Positions 1 through 5,847 of a stretch of DNA of 7,522 nt are shown here, piece by piece. The position numbers and the translations under genes are program-made. Every line of letters starts with the position of its first letter. Positions within the stretch are counted from its first letter, which is position 1. This DNA is from JBFXEO01 sp050180015 (GTDB lineage Bacteria > Bacteroidota > Bacteroidia > Bacteroidales > Tenuifilaceae). A model generated the notes under the pieces. It was not told where the DNA came from and did no database searches. It saw nothing but the letters and a program-made list of their open reading frames with translations. Where the stretch lies: NCBI GenBank assembly GCA_050180015.1, contig JBFXEO010000147.1, forward strand, positions 1 through 7,522. Reading direction: 5' to 3'.

Positions 1-899
1 CTTTCTGCATCTATTTCACCCTTTACCATGCTGATCCATGAGGTTTGCTGGCTTACGTCAAAATCATATATGTTGATTGTTGTAGGATCATACTTAAAAT
101 AGGAGCTAAGGGCATAAAGGACATCCTGGCTTGATGCGCCTGAACCATCTGGGGCATAGTCCATGTTAACCGAAACTCCTGCATGGTAACACAATGTGGC
201 AACTGCTGTTTTTTGGGTTGAAGTGCTCGATGATGACAGGGCTGCAGGCATGTTAGCCCAATTATATGTTTCTGCCTCAAAGTTGGCAGACTGCTCTCCG
301 TAGGTTGCGTGGGTATATTTATTACTGCCATTGCCGGATAGTGGCCATTCATGGTAGTTCATTATTTGTGACATGGCCGTTGCCACACATCCGGTGGGAG
401 TTCCGGTTGGACACAAATCGTTGTAGTACGGGCTTTGATTCCACGTAGTTTGCAGTAAGGGGCCTACAGTTTTTTCCCCTTTGGTCGTTTTTCCTTCAAG
501 AATTGTTTTCCATTCTTTCCTTACATCGGATTTTGCAGCCTTGAGTTTTGCCGCTTGTTCCACCTGCTTTGCATACCAGTCAAAGCGTTTTTGCATAGCT
601 GGGTTGTCAATTTTTGAAGTTACTGGGCTGCTTGATGAATATCCAATAATTGGATTTGCCTCATCATCGGCAGAAACAATTACAAAGCCCCCATTGGGAA
701 ATGCAAATACGTAGAATGACTCAACGCCATTCAGGTAATGAGTGTAAACATTTTTAACAAGAAGAGTATCAATTGACTCGCTCTTTTTGGCCTCTAAAAA
801 GTTAACGGCCACTTTCTTGGCTAAGTCTTTACTTACCGGATTAGCGCTAAGCCATACAGTTAGAAGTAAAAAAAACAGTGTTGAGTAGATTTTTTTCAT
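1..899 (-). CDS. C10 family cysteine protease (streptopain/interpain type), 3' end cut off by window edge
   Basis: This is a secreted cysteine endopeptidase of MEROPS family C10, the family of streptococcal SpeB and Prevotella interpain. The frame is open for 299 codons from the ATG at 897-899 to the left edge, with no stop. Residues 1-20 form a signal peptide (MKKIYSTLFFLLLTVWLSAN). Residues about 22-135 match the Spi-type inhibitory propeptide, including GGFVIVSADDEANPIIGYS. The catalytic domain begins near residue 146 with GPLLQTTWNQSPYYN. The nucleophile is Cys171 in PTGCVATAMSQIMNYHEWP, the family hallmark. The catalytic His lies beyond the window. The gene starts 32 bp after the C69 dipeptidase stop with no promoter or terminator visible between, so co-transcription is likely. 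The upstream stretch is A/T-rich without a Shine-Dalgarno sequence. The product is inferred to be a zymogen exported to the periplasm or outside. Many family members carry a C-terminal secretion or adhesion domain, which cannot be judged here. The family call is very secure. Confidence 0.95.
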   Translation of the reverse strand, partial: MKKIYSTLFFLLLTVWLSANPVSKDLAKKVAVNFLEAKKSESIDTLLVKNVYTHYLNGVESFYVFAFPNGGFVIVSADDEANPIIGYSSSSPVTSKIDNPAMQKRFDWYAKQVEQAAKLKAAKSDVRKEWKTILEGKTTKGEKTVGPLLQTTWNQSPYYNDLCPTGTPTGCVATAMSQIMNYHEWPLSGNGSNKYTHATYGEQSANFEAETYNWANMPAALSSSSTSTQKTAVATLCYHAGVSVNMDYAPDGSGASSQDVLYALSSYFKYDPTTINIYDFDVSQQTSWISMVKGEIDAE

Positions 900-931
900 G
901 GTATTAAATTTAGTTGATATATTTTTGTTGC

Positions 932-2662
932 TTAGGGTTCCAAAAATTTATTACCTGTTTGTTCAATTATTATTCGGAGTGTTTGTTCGTTATAGCCGGG
1001 TTGTGACGGGCTTACTGGAAATTCCCAGAGATTCCTTATGAATTTTCCGTCTTTTTCTTTTTTTACATTTCCGTCGATGTATTTTACCAGCAGCCAGTTG
1101 CTAAGTTCTTCCCACCGTTTTACCGTGGCATTTGCACTATTTACAGTGTAATCCGTTAAGAAGTCTATGGCAAGGTTTTGATCCGTTTCCCAGAGTTTCA
1201 TTGCGGCGGCATCAACAGCTGGAGTATATTTCTCAAATTTTGTTTCCAGTTCGGCTTGAACTTTTTTTATGTCCTGTATAATTAAATCATACCGGTAGTA
1301 GGCAAAGTTTGCAACACGGTTAAATATCCAGAAGGCAGAGGAGGGGGAGTAGGTTAGCATATCTCCGTTGCCCTCGGCATACGATTCGGGAACCCTAGTT
1401 ATTCCGCAGTATATGGGAACATATACTGTAGATGCGGCATCATCTACTCCAAACCAGAATATGCCCCCAATTGGATTGGGTAGCCAGCTACGCATTTGTG
1501 CTACGAATGAAAATCCGGTTTGCTGGGTGGCGGTAGCCCGCTCATGGAAGTATGTTTTTCCGTCCACTTTCCATGTTAACGGACGCCAGCGGTAGGGTAA
1601 CCCGTTTGGGCCAGCACCAATATCCTTACTCATATCCAGTTCAGTTCCTTCTAAATGGTCGCGTTTAAACGATTGTAAATTTTGAGGAGAAAGTTTTCTG
1701 TCGGGTTTAATATACAATGGCATACGATTTTGGAGGTTTTCACCCCTGGCGTAATCCCAATATTTGTCCATGCCTTGGTTTACATGATTAAAGAAAGCCC
1801 ATACCCTGGCATCGCAGAATCGGGCACCTTCGAATGTTATGGGGTTGTAGGTATCGCTAAAGCTGAAATCTTTGTCATCGCCATTGAAGTAGCCGTTTTT
1901 TTTGGCATAGCTGATAACATCGTAGGAGTAAACCACTTCAATACCGGGATTACTGATTAGGTTGATATTTTTACTGCTGATAGAAGACTTTAAATTTTCC
2001 AGCGGGAATGTTTGGATGCGTGCCTGATTGGCGTGCGATGAGACGTAACCATCGGGAACACGTACAGCCACCCAAAGCGCACCCCTATCGATGTTGATAT
2101 TTTTTTTACTTTTCTTATCGTATTTTAGGTTTGTCCGTTTCGCAATTATTTCCATAATCCAAACCTCATTGGGATCGCCAATGGAAAATGATTCCCCGCT
2201 GCTGGCGTATCCGTACTGCTCAACCAAATTTGCAATTACTCTAATTGCCTCACGGGCGGTTTTGGACCGTTGAAGGGCTAAAAACATTAAGCTGCCGTAA
2301 TCAACAATCCCGGTTGAATCTCTTAATTCCTCTATACCATCGAAGGTGGTTTCGCCAATTGCAACCTGGTACTCGTTCATGAATCCAATTACCTGGTAGG
2401 TTTCCGCTGCTTGAGGTATTTGCCCCAGCGGTTTGTTTGACCCCCTATCGAATAGTGTTACCATACTTCCCGCAGGCCACACTGCCCTCGGTTTAAAGTA
2501 CAGTTCCCCGTACCGGATATGCGAATCAGCGGCATAGCTAATCATTGTAGAACCATCTAGGCTTGCACCCTTTGTTACAAGATAATTTGTACAGCCTTCC
2601 ACTTTGCCTACAACTCCACTTACTATAAGTAAAATGAAAAGCGTAACGATTTTTTTTGTCAT
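932..2662 (-). CDS. Secreted C69 family dipeptidase (PepD/secernin-like Ntn hydrolase)
   Basis: This 576-residue protein belongs to peptidase family C69, N-terminal-nucleophile hydrolases that mostly cleave dipeptides. Residues 1-23 are a hydrophobic signal peptide. Cys24 follows directly, in GCTNYLVTKGASLDGSTMI, the family's nucleophile motif. Removal of the leader would free the Cys24 amino group needed for catalysis. Other family blocks are NEYQVAIGETTF (about 96-107) and YASSGESFSIGDPNEVWIME (about 152-171). A long C-terminal region containing WRPLTWKVDGKTYFHERA and GVDDAASTVYVPIYCGITR is also as expected. The length fits Bacteroidota members. The start at 2662 is chosen because it places the signal peptide correctly. 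The gene is first in a minus-strand pair with the C10 protease downstream, suggesting joint degradation of external protein. A candidate -7 box lies about 30 bp upstream. A lipoprotein reading of Cys24 is less likely, because the residues before it (VEG) are a poor lipobox. Exact substrate preference is not known. Confidence 0.94.
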   Translation of the reverse strand: MTKKIVTLFILLIVSGVVGKVEGCTNYLVTKGASLDGSTMISYAADSHIRYGELYFKPRAVWPAGSMVTLFDRGSNKPLGQIPQAAETYQVIGFMNEYQVAIGETTFDGIEELRDSTGIVDYGSLMFLALQRSKTAREAIRVIANLVEQYGYASSGESFSIGDPNEVWIMEIIAKRTNLKYDKKSKKNINIDRGALWVAVRVPDGYVSSHANQARIQTFPLENLKSSISSKNINLISNPGIEVVYSYDVISYAKKNGYFNGDDKDFSFSDTYNPITFEGARFCDARVWAFFNHVNQGMDKYWDYARGENLQNRMPLYIKPDRKLSPQNLQSFKRDHLEGTELDMSKDIGAGPNGLPYRWRPLTWKVDGKTYFHERATATQQTGFSFVAQMRSWLPNPIGGIFWFGVDDAASTVYVPIYCGITRVPESYAEGNGDMLTYSPSSAFWIFNRVANFAYYRYDLIIQDIKKVQAELETKFEKYTPAVDAAAMKLWETDQNLAIDFLTDYTVNSANATVKRWEELSNWLLVKYIDGNVKKEKDGKFIRNLWEFPVSPSQPGYNEQTLRIIIEQTGNKFLEP

Positions 2663-2691
2663 GTTTTTTCTTTGAATACTATCAGTTTAGG

Positions 2692-2699
2692 CAAAAGTA
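2692..2699 (-). promoter_or_regulatory. Candidate Bacteroidota -7 promoter element for the C69-C10 pair
   Basis: On the minus strand this reads TACTTTTG, an exact match to the TAnnTTTG -7 box used by the Bacteroidota primary sigma factor. It sits 29 bp before the C69 start codon, giving a short leader of about 20-25 nt. A matching TTTG -33 box at the usual spacing is not present; only a T-run at 2713-2718 lies closer than expected. The call is therefore tentative. Confidence 0.35.
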
Positions 2700-2955
2700 A
2701 ATCATTTTTCGGAAAAAACGTTTCTGTGCTACATAGATTGGTTAAAAATTGAACCAAAAATAGTTTGTCGAACTTTTTAACCTGTGGAGTCTTTTGTTTT
2801 TTTAATACATTGATGTAAAAATGCTCTAAAAAAATAGACTGATTCTAGATTTTTTCTATGTTTTATTTTGATGGGTGGTTTTACTTTATTGACGAATATT
2901 TTGTACTGGAATAATTCTTGCGATAACTTGTGCAATGTCAAAAAACTTTTTAACT

Positions 2956-4047
2956 ATGAAAACTAAATCGTTTCTATTTAGCTTATTTTTACTTGCCGGG
3001 TTAGTTGGCTTCAATTCCTGCAGTGATGATGAAGACGAACAATTAGCCCAGGCTGACGCCGAAGAGGTGATCGTTCAGGCCGATACGGACTTTGGTACTT
3101 ATAGTACCGAAATGGTAAGTACGGATGGTTATAAAATTCAAAGCCAGCTCAACGAAATAGGGTTGCCATTTAACACCTACAAAAAAGCTGAAAAAACCAC
3201 CTATTCCGAGTTGAAGAAATACTACTCGGCTGTACTAAAAAGCGCAACAAAGGGCGAAACTCCCGATTTCGATTTTAGCTACCTGTACAATATCGATTTT
3301 GAATCGAATGTGGGTACCTATACCTACAGTAATGGTTATTGGGATTATTCTCCATCTCCTTCGGATAAGATTATACTGATATTCCCTTATCCTTTATCGA
3401 ACCCAACCAATAACGTCACGGTTACCTACTATGATTATGAAACTACCATAATAACTGGATTAGGTGAAGTACCAACTTCCTTCAGGTTTAAAATAGAGTA
3501 TAACGACCAGGTTGTTTACTCGTTAACTTTCAACGTCAACTACACCAATTCTCTTAAATACTCCGTAAGTATAGCGGTTAACTTTGATTCTTATACATTT
3601 ACCCATACAGAATCGATAGATGCTACGGCCAGCAACAAAGTTATTTTCTCAGGTAGCAGCATGGTCGAAAAAGACAGTGAGTTAATTTATGAGGAGAGCG
3701 CAAAGGTTACATTTACACAAACAGGTGATTATTCAGGGAAAATTGCTATAGAGGCAAAAGTTGTAATGGCACCATTGGAATTTAGGATTAACATGAACTT
3801 TAGCACCGATGATGTTAACGTTGATGATCCCAACGATATAATTTCAATGTCGCTATACACCACCGATGGAGTTAAGGTTGGAACCTTTAAGTTTGAGCAT
3901 GGTTCCGATGAGGGTGATTATACCCTTTATTTCTATTTTAGCAATGGAGAAAAAATTCCGGCTTCGGAATTAATGCCGGGCTTACAGGAGTCGGTGGGTA
4001 ATTTTATTTATAGCATATTCGAGGATGCATTGTATGGATCAAAATAA
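2956..4047 (+). CDS. Surface-exposed lipoprotein of unknown function, beta-rich
   Basis: I do not recognise the family. The ATG at 2956 is preferred to an in-frame ATG at 2935 because it gives a standard lipoprotein signal peptide: MKTK, a hydrophobic core (FLFSLFLLAGLVGF), then the lipobox end NSC with Cys22 lipidated. The cysteine is followed at once by SDDEDE, which resembles the acidic lipoprotein export signal known in Bacteroidota to direct lipoproteins to the outer leaflet, so surface display is inferred. The mature part is about 342 residues and acidic. Residues 23-95 look alpha-helical or linker-like. From about residue 100 the chain is dominated by alternating polar and hydrophobic residues rich in Tyr, Phe, Thr and Val, suggesting beta-sheets. 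There are no catalytic motifs, TonB-plug, SusD or Ig-like signatures. It is flanked by a divergent promoter region and a strong terminator, so it is probably a single-gene transcript. Confidence 0.87.
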   Translation: MKTKSFLFSLFLLAGLVGFNSCSDDEDEQLAQADAEEVIVQADTDFGTYSTEMVSTDGYKIQSQLNEIGLPFNTYKKAEKTTYSELKKYYSAVLKSATKGETPDFDFSYLYNIDFESNVGTYTYSNGYWDYSPSPSDKIILIFPYPLSNPTNNVTVTYYDYETTIITGLGEVPTSFRFKIEYNDQVVYSLTFNVNYTNSLKYSVSIAVNFDSYTFTHTESIDATASNKVIFSGSSMVEKDSELIYEESAKVTFTQTGDYSGKIAIEAKVVMAPLEFRINMNFSTDDVNVDDPNDIISMSLYTTDGVKVGTFKFEHGSDEGDYTLYFYFSNGEKIPASELMPGLQESVGNFIYSIFEDALYGSK

Positions 4048-4066
4048 TCGTGTAGCCGGGCTACTT

Positions 4067-4096
4067 AAACCGCTCAATATATTGAGCGGTTTTTTT
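4067..4096 (+). terminator. Intrinsic terminator after the lipoprotein gene
   Basis: Positions 4067-4092 form a perfect 26-nt palindrome (left half AAACCGCTCAATA). It folds into an 11-bp stem with a TATA loop, and its end merges into seven T residues at 4090-4096. It lies 20 nt after the lipoprotein stop codon. The T-run is on the plus side only, so it should act in one direction. A small hairpin, GTAGC-CGG-GCTAC at 4052-4064, sits just before it. Confidence 0.93.
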
Positions 4097-4099
4097 GTG

Positions 4100-4133
4100 T
4101 TTGATTTTTATTGACATTCCTGCCATATTTCTG
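4100..4133 (+). promoter_or_regulatory. Possible promoter of the DUF2007-Usp gene
   Basis: TTTG at 4100-4103 is followed after 22 nt by TATTTCTG at 4126-4133, one mismatch from the Bacteroidota -7 consensus TAnnTTTG. The spacing is slightly long. The strong terminator just upstream means the Usp gene needs its own promoter in this 61-bp gap, and this is the best candidate. A TTGACA at 4111-4116 is also present but has no good partner box. Confidence 0.35.
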
Positions 4134-4157
4134 TAACTTACCAAAAATACCTGAAGT

Positions 4158-5261
4158 ATGGAAGCAACATTAATTGATATTGCAGTTGAGAGTTACTCCA
4201 AAGCAGTGGTACTCAAATCGTACCTCGAAGCAAACGGTATAGAGTGCTACCTGAAAAATGTAAATATTCTGCAAGGCGCTGTGTCGGAAGGCGTGAAGGT
4301 TCAAATTCGCGATAGCGATGCCGAAAAAGCCCTTATGCTGCTCACGCAAAAACGTCATCTTGAAGATAGCAAAAAGTTAGGGCAGCTAATACGTAAAATT
4401 CTTGTACCTGTGGATTTTTCTGTACCATCACAAAATGCTGCACGTTTTGCGGTTATGCTTGCCGCAAAGCTGGACGCTGAAGTAAAGCTGCTCCACGTTT
4501 TCAATTCGCCGGTAGTTGATATGATTCCCTTTACCGATGTAGCTAGCATTCAGATTGATTTTGATATGAACTATAACCTTCTTTACAGGAACGCTAAGGA
4601 TAAGTTATCCCAGTTTTACCTCAACTTGGCGGAATTTGCAAAGCAAACCGGAGCTGAAAAAGTTCCAATAGGTTATACGCTTCGTGAAGGATATGCTTCA
4701 TACGGAATTATTGAAACAAGTAAAAAGTATAAACCCGGAATTATTATAATGGGAACCAAGGGCGAGGGCTACCGGAGTACGGAGTTGGTTGGTAGCGTTG
4801 CAAATGAAGTTTCAGAACAAACACGATTACCATTGTTGGTGATACCCGAAAAGGCGGTACTTAAAGGTGTAAATGAGGTTAAAAATGTACTTTACGCCAC
4901 CAACTTTGACGAAACCGATTTCGTTTCAATCCGGAAGCTCTTAAGAATATTATCGCCATTTAACATTCAGCTGCACCTTGTTCATGTTTCCGGGAATCCG
5001 GAGAGTTCAGTTATTAAAGCCCAATGCCGGGCATTGCTGGATTACTTTAGCGTTATAAGCCCAAATATGCTGGTAGAGTGTAGCGTTATGAGGGATAAGG
5101 ATGTTGCCAGAGCATTCATGGATGTAATTAGGGAAAAGAATATAAGCCTAGTAGCCTTAACATCAATTAAAAGGAGTATCCTCTATAAACTTTTTAACCC
5201 ATCGCTGTCAAAAAAAATGCTTTACCAGTCCGATGTCCCCGTTCTGCTCTTCCATGACTGA
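4158..5261 (+). CDS. DUF2007-like domain fused to tandem universal stress protein (UspA) domains
   Basis: This 367-residue cytoplasmic protein has three parts. Residues 1-66 resemble DUF2007, a small ferredoxin-like 'putative signal transducing' domain: a short strand, a helix (KAVVLKSYLEANGIECYL), then VKVQIRDSDAEKALMLL. Residues about 78-231 form a complete Usp domain. It starts RKILVPVDFS and carries the nucleotide-binding signature G-2x-G-9x-G-S: Gly199, Gly202, Gly212 and Ser213, ending in LPLLVIPE. Residues about 241-367 form a second Usp domain (VKNVLYATNFDETD to SDVPVLLFHD), which lacks that signature. One active and one degenerate Usp half is common in tandem Usps and suggests ATP binding by the first half only, with the second as a dimer-like partner. 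The gene stands alone, between a terminator and another promoter. A role in stress or energy sensing is inferred from family; no ligand can be named. The ATG at 4158 is the natural start because the DUF2007 fold begins immediately. Confidence 0.92.
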   Translation: MEATLIDIAVESYSKAVVLKSYLEANGIECYLKNVNILQGAVSEGVKVQIRDSDAEKALMLLTQKRHLEDSKKLGQLIRKILVPVDFSVPSQNAARFAVMLAAKLDAEVKLLHVFNSPVVDMIPFTDVASIQIDFDMNYNLLYRNAKDKLSQFYLNLAEFAKQTGAEKVPIGYTLREGYASYGIIETSKKYKPGIIIMGTKGEGYRSTELVGSVANEVSEQTRLPLLVIPEKAVLKGVNEVKNVLYATNFDETDFVSIRKLLRILSPFNIQLHLVHVSGNPESSVIKAQCRALLDYFSVISPNMLVECSVMRDKDVARAFMDVIREKNISLVALTSIKRSILYKLFNPSLSKKMLYQSDVPVLLFHD

Positions 5262-5323
5262 TTAAATAAAAACAGCTTTTTGGGGTAGAGTAATTGGAAA
5301 TTCTTTATAGGGTGAGGTTTATT

Positions 5324-5331
5324 TACTTTTG
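5324..5331 (+). promoter_or_regulatory. Additional candidate -7 promoter box in the 5262-5438 gap
   Basis: TACTTTTG is an exact TAnnTTTG match about 108 bp before the next start codon. No TTTG occurs at the right distance upstream (only TTTA at 5304-5307, 16 nt away). It could be a second, more distal promoter for the 101-residue protein, or chance in A/T-rich DNA. Confidence 0.2.
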
Positions 5332-5374
5332 GCTTTCTGGGAAATTAACAGGTAATGTAAATCAAACCATTTTT

Positions 5375-5404
5375 TTTGTCAACCGTATAATACCAGTAAA
5401 TTTG
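5375..5404 (+). promoter_or_regulatory. Promoter of the 101-residue acidic protein gene
   Basis: TTTG at 5375-5378 and TAAATTTG at 5397-5404 are separated by 18 nt. Both boxes match the Bacteroidota primary promoter (TTTG, then TAnnTTTG) exactly, and the spacing is within the reported range. Transcription would begin near 5410, leaving a leader of about 28 nt before the ATG at 5439. This is the best-formed promoter in the window. Confidence 0.6.
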
Positions 5405-5438
5405 CATACAAACCAAGATATGCTAAAAGCTGTTGGAC

Positions 5439-5744
5439 ATGAAAAACTTAGTAATTTCAAAAAGTAGGGTTCGCAATTACCTCTCGGAAAAACTGGCAAA
5501 AAATGTTTTAAAAGCCGACGAAGAAGATTTGGTACTGGTACTAAGGTACAATGCGCTGGGTGGCTTTGAGTTTTTGGCGGATGAAGATTTATTCGAGAAC
5601 TTTACCGCGTCGCTCCCGGAAATGGATTTTGTTGAAATGATAGGTTCAGACGAGACACATTTGCATATTGCCGTTAAGCCCGAGCATAAAGACGAGGAAG
5701 ACGCTATTCTGGTTGATGTTAAAAGGGCATTGCAAGTAATATAA
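5439..5744 (+). CDS. Small acidic protein of unknown function (101 residues)
   Basis: I do not recognise this protein. It starts MKNLVISKSRVRNYLSEKLA at the ATG at 5439. A TTG two codons upstream (5433) is possible but less natural. It has no signal peptide or membrane segment, so it is probably cytoplasmic. About 21 of 101 residues are Asp or Glu against about 12 Lys or Arg, giving a low isoelectric point. The pattern suggests a compact alpha/beta fold: an N-terminal helix (about 8-27), a strand (DLVLVLRYNALGGFEFLA), a helix (DEDLFENFTASL), a strand pair around FVEMIGSDETHLHIAVKP, and a final helix (DAILVDVKRALQVI). Reading to a natural stop, a good promoter upstream and a terminator-like hairpin downstream support a genuine one-gene unit. 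The opposite-strand frame over it has no promoter and a low-complexity Ser-rich product, so it is not preferred. Function is unknown. Confidence 0.78.
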   Translation: MKNLVISKSRVRNYLSEKLAKNVLKADEEDLVLVLRYNALGGFEFLADEDLFENFTASLPEMDFVEMIGSDETHLHIAVKPEHKDEEDAILVDVKRALQVI

Positions 5745-5766
5745 TTCCTAATTAAATTGCAAAAGT

Positions 5767-5809
5767 AACCCATCGGCCTAAACAGTTTTACCGGTGGGTT
5801 GTTTATTTG
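5767..5809 (+). terminator. Likely intrinsic terminator after the acidic protein gene
   Basis: AACCCATCGG at 5767-5776 pairs with CCGGTGGGTT at 5791-5800 over 10 bp, with one U-G wobble. Inside it, TAAA at 5779-5782 can pair with TTTA at 5787-5790. A T-rich tail, GTTTATTTG, follows at 5801-5809. The hairpin starts 22 nt after the stop codon at 5744 and before the dehydrogenase gene, where a terminator would be expected. The T-run is interrupted, so confidence is moderate. Confidence 0.62.
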
Positions 5810-5847
5810 CATAGTTTTAGCAGATCAAACTAGTTAAATATCGTGAA

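Noticed and set aside
53..714. Open frames at 53-352 (minus), 266-448 (plus) and 481-714 (plus)
   Set aside because: All overlap the C10 protease gene in other frames. Their products lack recognisable motifs, while the C10 frame carries a signal peptide and the catalytic motif.
1368..2273. Plus-strand open frames at 1368-1595, 1682-1960 and 2091-2273
   Set aside because: They are antisense to the clear C69 dipeptidase gene and have no start context or family features.
2828..2855. A/T-rich imperfect hairpin in the divergent region (AAAAAAATAGA against TCTAGATTTTTT)
   Set aside because: It contains almost only A-T pairs and a bulge. Such matches are expected by chance in A/T-rich intergenic DNA.
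2889..2915. Sigma-70-like TTGACG/AATAAT pair upstream of the lipoprotein gene
   Set aside because: The spacing is 15 nt and the boxes do not follow the Bacteroidota promoter pattern seen elsewhere in the window.
4170..4549. Minus-strand open frames at 4170-4358 and 4355-4549
   Set aside because: They are shadows opposite the DUF2007-Usp coding region.
5332..5380. Possible small RNA between the -7 box at 5324-5331 and the T-run at 5370-5377
   Set aside because: There is no stable hairpin before the T-run, so no terminator is supported.
5420..5467. Fifteen-codon open frame starting at an ATG just upstream of, and overlapping, the start of the 101-residue gene
   Set aside because: It could be a leader peptide, but it has no control-codon run or attenuator hairpin and is short enough to be chance.
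5477..5812. Minus-strand 111-codon open frame opposite the 101-residue acidic protein
   Set aside because: The product is Ser-rich and low in complexity, as expected from antisense of Asp/Glu-rich codons. The plus frame has a good promoter and terminator.
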